Source: Nostoc sp. 'Lobaria pulmonaria (5183) cyanobiont' (GTDB taxonomy: Bacteria; Cyanobacteriota; Cyanobacteriia; Cyanobacteriales; Nostocaceae). From it: a stretch of 64,000 nucleotides of DNA. The stretch's first letter is position 1; every line of letters starts with the position of its first letter. The notes beneath the pieces are model-generated. The model was not told the DNA's origin. It ran no database searches and saw only the letters and a list, made by a program, of their open reading frames with translations. The position numbers were made by a program, and so were the translations under genes. Shown one piece after another: positions 58,728-64,000 of this stretch. The stretch covers positions 617,501 to 681,500 of the forward strand of contig NZ_CP026692.1 in assembly GCF_002949795.1 (NCBI RefSeq), given 5' to 3'.

Positions 58728-60152
58728 ATGTCAAGGGTGACTGAAAAGCCAAAGCCAAGTGAACAGACACTTAATCACGAACAACCTAAGATTTGGTGGG
58801 GTATTGCTGTAGCCGTGCCAGTAGTAATCGCCGCCGGGATACTAGGTACGGCCAAAATCGAGCAGTTAAGAAAACTGACTACATCCGTACCAGTAATGCC
58901 ATCTACTAATAGCATTAGTGCTGTAGGGCGTTTGGAACCGCGAGGCGAAGTTGTTAAATTATCCGCCCCATCATCAGGATTAGCACCATCGTCACGAATT
59001 CAGCAACTTCTGGTGAGAGAGGGTGAACGGGTAAAGCAAGGTCAAATTGTGGCAATTTTGGACAACCGCGATACCCAAGTAGCCGGACTACAAGAGGCAA
59101 AGGCGAAAGTTCAAGAAGCCCGTGCGAATTTAGCCCAAGTCAGGGCTGGATCTCCAAGAGATATTCAAGCTCAAAGAGCAGTTATTGCTCGCCTACAAGC
59201 GCAGTTACTTGGAGAGAGGAATGGTCAACAAGCAACGATCGCACGAGTTGCAGCTCAGTTAAGTGGTGATAAACTTGTCCAACAAGCAACAGTAAATCGC
59301 CTAGAAGCTGAACTCAGTGGGCAAAAAGAAGCTCTGAGAGCAACCCTTACACGTATTCAAGCCCAACAGCGCAATGCCCAAGTCGATGCTGGACGCTATG
59401 ATTTTTTATACAAAGAAGGTGCAATTTCTCAGCAAGAGCGGGATAGTAGACGCTTGAGTGCAATAACTTCTAATCAACAGGTGGCTGAAAGCCAAGCGAC
59501 CCTAAAGCAAACATTGGCAACGCTGCGACAACAACTTGCTGAAGCTAGAGCAAACCAAATACAAAATTTAGCAACTTTGCAACAGCAGCTCATCGAAGCC
59601 AAAGTTAACCGTGACAAAACTTTAGCAACTTTGCAAAGACAAATCGATGAAGAAAAGGCCAAACTGAGCAGAATTTTAGATGTTAGCCCTACCAATGTGC
59701 AAGTAGCGCAAGCCCAAGTTAGTAATGCGATCGCAAATGTCAGAAAAGCCGAAGCAGAACTAAGGTTAAGTTACGTTCAAGCACCAATCGCTGGAGAGAT
59801 TTTAAAGGTTTACACCAAATCGGGCGAAGCGATCGGCGCAAATGGCATTGCCGAAATTGCCCAAACCAACCAAATGTTTGCGATCGCTGAAGTCGCTGAA
59901 GACAGCATTGGTAAAGTGCGTCTTGGTCAAAATGCTACTATCACCAGTGATAACGGCGCATTTAGCGGCGAATTAAAGGGAACTGTCACTGAAATTGGCA
60001 GAAAAATTGGTAAAAAAGATGTGCTGAATACAGATCCAGCAGCAGATGTGGATGCCAGAGTTGTAGAAGTTAAAATTGCTCTGTCTCCAGAAGATAGCCA
60101 GAAAGTTTCTGGTTTAACTTATGCCAAAGTTCTTGTGGATATTAATAACTAA
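58728..60152 (+). CDS. devB: DevB-type membrane fusion protein
   Basis: This is a 474-residue protein from ATG 58728. One membrane helix (WWGIAVAVPVVIAAGILGTAKI) is followed by a barrel-sandwich half (SAVGRLEPRGEVVKLSAPSSG). A long coiled coil (about 125-350) follows, with repeating QATIARVAAQLSGDK and ATLRQQLAEARANQIQNLATLQQQL units. Then comes the second half (LRLSYVQAPIAGEILKVYTKSGEAIGANGIAEIAQ). DevB is the adaptor of the DevBCA-TolC exporter that ships glycolipids during heterocyst maturation; most Nostoc strains carry several paralogues, so the cargo here is uncertain. DevC and devA follow in order. Confidence 0.88.
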   Translation: MSRVTEKPKPSEQTLNHEQPKIWWGIAVAVPVVIAAGILGTAKIEQLRKLTTSVPVMPSTNSISAVGRLEPRGEVVKLSAPSSGLAPSSRIQQLLVREGERVKQGQIVAILDNRDTQVAGLQEAKAKVQEARANLAQVRAGSPRDIQAQRAVIARLQAQLLGERNGQQATIARVAAQLSGDKLVQQATVNRLEAELSGQKEALRATLTRIQAQQRNAQVDAGRYDFLYKEGAISQQERDSRRLSAITSNQQVAESQATLKQTLATLRQQLAEARANQIQNLATLQQQLIEAKVNRDKTLATLQRQIDEEKAKLSRILDVSPTNVQVAQAQVSNAIANVRKAEAELRLSYVQAPIAGEILKVYTKSGEAIGANGIAEIAQTNQMFAIAEVAEDSIGKVRLGQNATITSDNGAFSGELKGTVTEIGRKIGKKDVLNTDPAADVDARVVEVKIALSPEDSQKVSGLTYAKVLVDINN

Positions 60153-60319
60153 TTAAGTTGTCGGTGAGCAGTAATCCCAATTTATAATTTGATATTTTGG
60201 ATTTTAAATATTCTTGTATAGTCTGTTTAAGTAATTTTAAACATTCTATTCATCTGGCACAGGTGTCACCATAATGGGTTAAAATCTCAAATCGCTAAAC
60301 TTGCTAGGATGCCTATAAA

Positions 60320-61474
60320 ATGAATCAAAAAATACCTCTGTCATGGCTACAATTGACAAGGGAAAAAACTCGCCTAGCTGTGGCTTTAGCAGGAATTGCT
60401 TTTGCTGATATTTTAATGTTTATGCAACTCGGCTTTCGGGATGCTCTGTATTATAGTAACGTTCGATTCCATAACAGCTTGCAAGGCGATATTGTTTTAA
60501 TTAATAGTCAATCTAACGCTATATTGGCGATGAGAAGCTTTTCTCAACGACGATTATATAAAGCTTTAGAATTACCCGCAGTTCAATCAGTACATCCGAT
60601 ATATTTGGACTTTACAATCTGGAAAAATCCTGTAACTGGTCGGCCTCGGAGTATCCTGATATTTGGAATGAACCCAGAAACTAACCTAGTTAACTTACCT
60701 GGAGTTCAAGAAAATTTAGATAAACTTAAACTACCTGATGTAGTTCTATTTGACCGTTCTTCTAGGGTAGAGTATGGCCCGATCGCTGCTAATTATGACC
60801 AAGGAAAGACTGTAACAGCAGAAGTACGAAGGCGGCGAGTTAAAGTAGAAGGGCTATTTACATTAGGCGCATCATTTGGCGCAGATGGTAATTTAATCAC
60901 GAGTGATATCAACTTTCTACGAATATTCAGCAATCGTCAAAAAGGATTAATTGATATTGGGCTAATTAGATTAAAACCAGGAGCCGATGCTAATGTTGTT
61001 GCTCAAGAATTACGCAAGTATTTACCTAATGAAGTAAATGTTTTAACTAAACAAGAATTTATTGATTTTGAGCGGAGTTATTGGGCAAATAGTACAGCTA
61101 TTGGCTTTATTTTCACATTAGGGACTGTCATGGGTTTCATTGTGGGGACTGTGATTGTTTATCAAATTCTTTATACAGAAGTTGCAGACCACTTAGCTGA
61201 GTACGCTACTCTCAAGGCAATAGGCTATACACAAAACTATTTATTGACAGTCATTCTTCAAGAAGCTTTGCTATTAGCAGTTTTAGGCTATTTTCCTGGA
61301 ATAGTTTTTGCCTTATTTATGTATAATAGCGCCAGAAATGCAACACTTTTACCAGTTTTCATGAGTTTTGACCGAGCGACAATGGTATTGATTTTGACTA
61401 TGATAATGTGCATTATTTCTGGGGCGATCGCAGTTAGAAAATTACGCTCTGCCGATCCAGCAGATATCTTTTAA
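60320..61474 (+). CDS. devC: DevC-type ABC transporter permease
   Basis: This is a 384-residue protein of the FtsX-like/MacB permease family. An N-terminal helix (LAVALAGIAFADILMFMQLGFRDAL) is followed by a periplasmic domain (about 45-250) and three C-terminal helices (AIGFIFTLGTVMGFIVGTVIVYQIL, LLTVILQEALLLAVLGYFPGIVFALFMY, TMVLILTMIMCIISGAIAV). The segment EVADHLAEYATLKAIGYTQNYL is diagnostic for DevC. It pairs with the DevA ATPase. Same strand, 167 bp after devB. Confidence 0.92.
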   Translation: MNQKIPLSWLQLTREKTRLAVALAGIAFADILMFMQLGFRDALYYSNVRFHNSLQGDIVLINSQSNAILAMRSFSQRRLYKALELPAVQSVHPIYLDFTIWKNPVTGRPRSILIFGMNPETNLVNLPGVQENLDKLKLPDVVLFDRSSRVEYGPIAANYDQGKTVTAEVRRRRVKVEGLFTLGASFGADGNLITSDINFLRIFSNRQKGLIDIGLIRLKPGADANVVAQELRKYLPNEVNVLTKQEFIDFERSYWANSTAIGFIFTLGTVMGFIVGTVIVYQILYTEVADHLAEYATLKAIGYTQNYLLTVILQEALLLAVLGYFPGIVFALFMYNSARNATLLPVFMSFDRATMVLILTMIMCIISGAIAVRKLRSADPADIF

Positions 61475-61596
61475 TTAATATTGTATTAATTAAAAGATAC
61501 TAATAATAAGTTTGATTTATGATAAATAAGCGAATTATTTTTCTGACAGTCACTACAGTTAAATTTTGGAACTACTAATTTATAACTAACAAAAGT

Positions 61597-62304
61597 ATGA
61601 TAGAAAAAGAACCTGTAATCGCCATTAAAAATCTCAATCATTTCTATGGCAAAGGCTCACTGAGAAAACAGATATTATTTGATATTAACCTAGAAATTTT
61701 TTCAGGTGAGATTGTGATTATGACCGGGCCATCCGGTTCAGGGAAAACAACATTACTTAGCTTAATTGGTGGTTTGCGGTCTGTACAACAAGGAAGTTTA
61801 AAATTTTTAGGTGAAGAACTTATTGGCGTCAGTCAAAACAAATTAGTGCAGATGCGACGCAACATTGGTTATATTTTCCAAGCTCACAATTTGCTAGGGT
61901 TCTTGACAGCCAAGCAAAATGTGCAAATGGCAGTGGAATTAAACAATAATATTTCTCAAACAGAAGCAATGGCTAAATCAAAAGCTATGCTAAAGTCTGT
62001 TGGTCTAGAAGAACGAGTTGATTATTACCCAGACAATCTTTCTGGTGGACAAAAACAAAGAATTGCGATCGCCCGCGCCTTGGTGAATCGTCCCCCCTTG
62101 GTACTAGCAGACGAACCAACAGCAGCATTAGACAAACAATCAGGACGCGATGTTGTGGAAATAATGCAGAGTCTAGCCAAAAATCAGGGAACTACTATCT
62201 TATTAGTGACACACGACAACCGCATTTTAGACATAGCCGATCGCATCGTAGAAATGGAAGATGGTCTTCTAACCCGTAATTCTTCTAATACAGTTATTCA
62301 GTGA
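61597..62304 (+). CDS. devA: DevA-type ABC transporter ATPase
   Basis: This is a 235-residue ATPase with Walker A GPSGSGKTTLLSLIGGL, the Q-loop (YIFQAHNLL), signature LSGGQKQR, Walker B LVLADEPTAALD and the switch His (VTHD). NHFYGKGSLRKQILFDINLEI at the front is typical of DevA. It completes the devB-devC-devA set in the canonical order. 122 bp separate it from devC. Confidence 0.94.
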   Translation: MIEKEPVIAIKNLNHFYGKGSLRKQILFDINLEIFSGEIVIMTGPSGSGKTTLLSLIGGLRSVQQGSLKFLGEELIGVSQNKLVQMRRNIGYIFQAHNLLGFLTAKQNVQMAVELNNNISQTEAMAKSKAMLKSVGLEERVDYYPDNLSGGQKQRIAIARALVNRPPLVLADEPTAALDKQSGRDVVEIMQSLAKNQGTTILLVTHDNRILDIADRIVEMEDGLLTRNSSNTVIQ

Positions 62305-62370
62305 TGATTTTAGTCATTAGTCATTTGTCTTTTGTCCTTTGTCCTTTGTCATTTGTCCTTTGTTTTTTAC
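62305..62370. repeat. TTTGTCC/TTTGTCA short tandem repeats
   Basis: Repeated CATTTGTC and CTTTGTCC units follow devA. Complementary TGACTAATGACC-type units occur at about 62440-62470, so the two runs can pair and may serve as the end of both converging transcripts. Confidence 0.75.
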
Positions 62371-62483
62371 CATCGATCCAAAATTAATGACCATTACTTC
62401 TCTACGATAGGCTGCGCCAACGACTACGCTCAGTACAAGTGACTAATGACTAATGACCAATGACCAATGACAGCCATAATTTA

Positions 62484-63305
62484 TTATCTAGCCGAGCCTG
62501 ATTTTTTAATTCCAGATGACTTTGGCGGAGTTGGAGTATTTGGTTGGCGACTAGTACGAAAAGTCACATTCACGCCTTCATTTGATTGTTCTAGCACCAG
62601 TAGAGGCGTAGGTTTAGCCTTTTGATCCCAATGCATAGTAGCAATCCGACCTTGAATTATTGGCTGCCAACTATCTTCGTCTTCTATGGGGCTTAAGTAA
62701 GTTTCTATACAATCAATAATTTGACTAATAGTTGCAGAAGTTGCTTGTGTCGGTAATTTCATTAACTTGATTTGAATCCGAAACAGCACCCGTTTAGCAG
62801 AATTCCCTGGACTACCAGTCTCATATTCGACATCAAAAATTTCATCCACTTGCCGTCCAGCGCTATTAGCAATTCCGACCGATCCAAGTTGTGCTTGATT
62901 TGGACGCAGGGCTTGAGAAATTTTTTCTTTGATCTGAATCTTTATTTGATTAAGAATTGCAAAATGAAACACCTCCTCTGACATCCGCATTCGCAGATAA
63001 TCCAGGTTAAAGTCCCGTGAATTCACCAAATCGGGATTAGTTTCCATTTTGCGAATTGTTTCCAGCGCCAGCTTAAACTTTTTCTCTAGTTCTCGCGCGC
63101 GGAATTGTTCAAACTTAAGTTTTTTCTCCAGCTTATCCTTCTGGAGTTTAATATACACAATCAAAGCAATCACCACTAAAGCCAGTCCTCCAGAAGTTAC
63201 CAACAATAAAGATGGTATTTCAGGATTACTTGCTGGCACTTCCTGGGATGCCTTTTTAGTAGTCTTTTTCCCAGAGGATTGGGCAAGAAACATTGAAGTG
63301 GACAT
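62484..63305 (-). CDS. conserved membrane-anchored protein of unknown function
   Basis: This is a 273-residue protein from ATG 63305 (MSTSMFLAQ); the frame opens 15 codons upstream. A short N-terminal segment and a membrane helix (SLLLVTSGGLALVVIALIVYI) are followed by a charged coiled coil (KLQKDKLEKKLKFEQFRARELEKKFKLALETIRKME). A soluble domain follows with DYLRMRMSEEVFHFAILNQIKIQIKEKISQAL and FRIQIKLMKLPTQATSATISQIIDCIETYL. The C-terminus is Pro/Ser/Lys-rich. I do not recognise a named domain. It is divergent to the HAD gene. Confidence 0.75.
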   Translation of the reverse strand: MSTSMFLAQSSGKKTTKKASQEVPASNPEIPSLLLVTSGGLALVVIALIVYIKLQKDKLEKKLKFEQFRARELEKKFKLALETIRKMETNPDLVNSRDFNLDYLRMRMSEEVFHFAILNQIKIQIKEKISQALRPNQAQLGSVGIANSAGRQVDEIFDVEYETGSPGNSAKRVLFRIQIKLMKLPTQATSATISQIIDCIETYLSPIEDEDSWQPIIQGRIATMHWDQKAKPTPLLVLEQSNEGVNVTFRTSRQPNTPTPPKSSGIKKSGSAR

Positions 63306-63409
63306 GGTTGGAAACTGAAAAACTTGACTCCTGATGTTTAGGATGCCCAAATCTTCAAGGTCATCTTGCTGTATGATTAATATTTTTTACAGCGTTTTAC
63401 AAATCGTAT

Positions 63410-64000
63410 ATGTCCAGACATTTGAGCCTCTCTCCCCTATCTGAGGTTTCATCTACAAGCTTTAGCAAGATTCGTCTGATAGCCACAGATATGGATGGCA
63501 CTCTGACTAGACAAGGAAAATTTACTCCAGCACTGCTACAAGCTTTAGAGGATTTAGCCGCAGCTGATATTAAGGTGCTAATTGTCACCGGACGTTCTGC
63601 TGGGTGGGTAAGTGGATTGAGTAGTTTGATGCCAGTGGCAGGTGCTATGGCAGAAAATGGTGGTTTATACTTTCCACCTGGAAATCAGAAACCAGTAGTT
63701 TTAACACCCATTCCCGATTTAGTTCACCATCGCCAGCACTTGGCTACAACTTTTGAGAATTTACAAATTAAATTTCCCCAAATCCAAGAATCTGCTGATA
63801 ATCGCTTTCGCGTCACCGACTGGACTTTTGATGTAGCTGGTTTGAGTCAAGATGAACTACAAACCATAGACAATCTCTGTCAACAAATGGGTTGGGGATT
63901 TACCTATAGCAACGTGCAGTGTCACATTAAACCGCAAGGACAAGATAAAGCTGTGGGATTGTTGCAGGTATTACGCGAATATTTGCCCCAGTACTCATCA
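63410..64000 (+). CDS. HAD-superfamily (Cof/SPP-type) phosphatase, cut by window end
   Basis: The ATG at 63410 opens a frame that stays open for 197 codons to the window edge. HAD motif I is IRLIATDMDGTLT with both Asp; motif II is VLIVTGRSAGW with Thr. A C2-type cap seems to start with PVAGAMAENGGLYFPPG, and KPQGQDKAVGLLQVL carries the motif III Lys. This fits the IIB subclass of HAD sugar-phosphate or phosphoglycolate-type phosphatases. The substrate cannot be told. Motif IV and the C-terminus lie beyond the window. Confidence 0.85.
   Translation, partial: MSRHLSLSPLSEVSSTSFSKIRLIATDMDGTLTRQGKFTPALLQALEDLAAADIKVLIVTGRSAGWVSGLSSLMPVAGAMAENGGLYFPPGNQKPVVLTPIPDLVHHRQHLATTFENLQIKFPQIQESADNRFRVTDWTFDVAGLSQDELQTIDNLCQQMGWGFTYSNVQCHIKPQGQDKAVGLLQVLREYLPQYSS

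Noticed and set aside
1-64000. CRISPR arrays, tRNA and rRNA genes
   Set aside because: No repeat-spacer pattern and no T-loop plus acceptor-stem arrangement was found in the intergenic regions read.

Overview
The window is chromosomal DNA from a filamentous cyanobacterium, most likely a Nostoc-type member of the Nostocales. It carries a form I rbcL-rbcX-rbcS operon, pcyA for phycobilin synthesis, a CyanoP-like gene, a COP23 gene and a devBCA-type exporter. It also has many GCGATCGC (HIP1) octamers, heptanucleotide short tandem repeats (TTTTGGA, TTTGTCC, AGTTAGG types) and several MITE-like palindromes. I found no tRNA, rRNA, CRISPR array or intact transposase gene.

Layout. Positions 1-800 hold a COP23-like secreted protein. 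Positions 1200-15650 hold a phosphorus-scavenging exoenzyme island. It starts with a DUF3616-type fragment cut off by MITE-like sequence. Three large secreted enzymes follow: nuclease/phytase, alkaline phosphatase/GDPD, and nucleotide pyrophosphatase-like. All three end in nearly the same RTX tail of about 250 residues. Positions 16750-30210 hold a four-gene NRPS/PKS cluster: a Thr-loading A-T protein, a KS-AT-ACP, a Gly C-A-T and a Val C-A-T-TE. Positions 30500-38850 hold a DUF4347/Ig-repeat/DUF4114 surface protein, a relic of a related gene, and a type I secretion pair (a cNMP-binding ABC exporter with a dead C39-like domain, plus HlyD). Positions 38950-51740 are mostly housekeeping: DUF427, GrpB, a zinc/manganese-binding lipoprotein with a Zur-like operator, a cluster of small membrane proteins, a TPM protein, precorrin-8X methylmutase, a beta-helix protein, dapB, panB and a beta-propeller protein. 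Positions 52590-64000 hold rbcL-rbcX-rbcS, a PsbP-like protein, Maf, a small conserved protein, pcyA, devBCA, a membrane coiled-coil protein and the start of a HAD phosphatase that runs off the window.

How the parts may work together. The most interesting link is regulatory. Each RTX enzyme region, and also the type I exporter operon 18 kb away, has a candidate Pho box 226-264 bp upstream of the first start codon. Each box is a set of PyTTAAPyPy(T/A)-like octamers in an 11-bp phase. This suggests a co-regulated system in which phosphate starvation induces both the exoenzymes (for DNA, phytate, phosphomonoesters, glycerophosphodiesters and nucleotide diphosphates) and their exporter. The NRPS/PKS cluster predicts a small Thr-ketide-Gly-Val product, released by a thioesterase, that I cannot match to a known compound. 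All domain and specificity calls were made by eye, without alignments or database searches.
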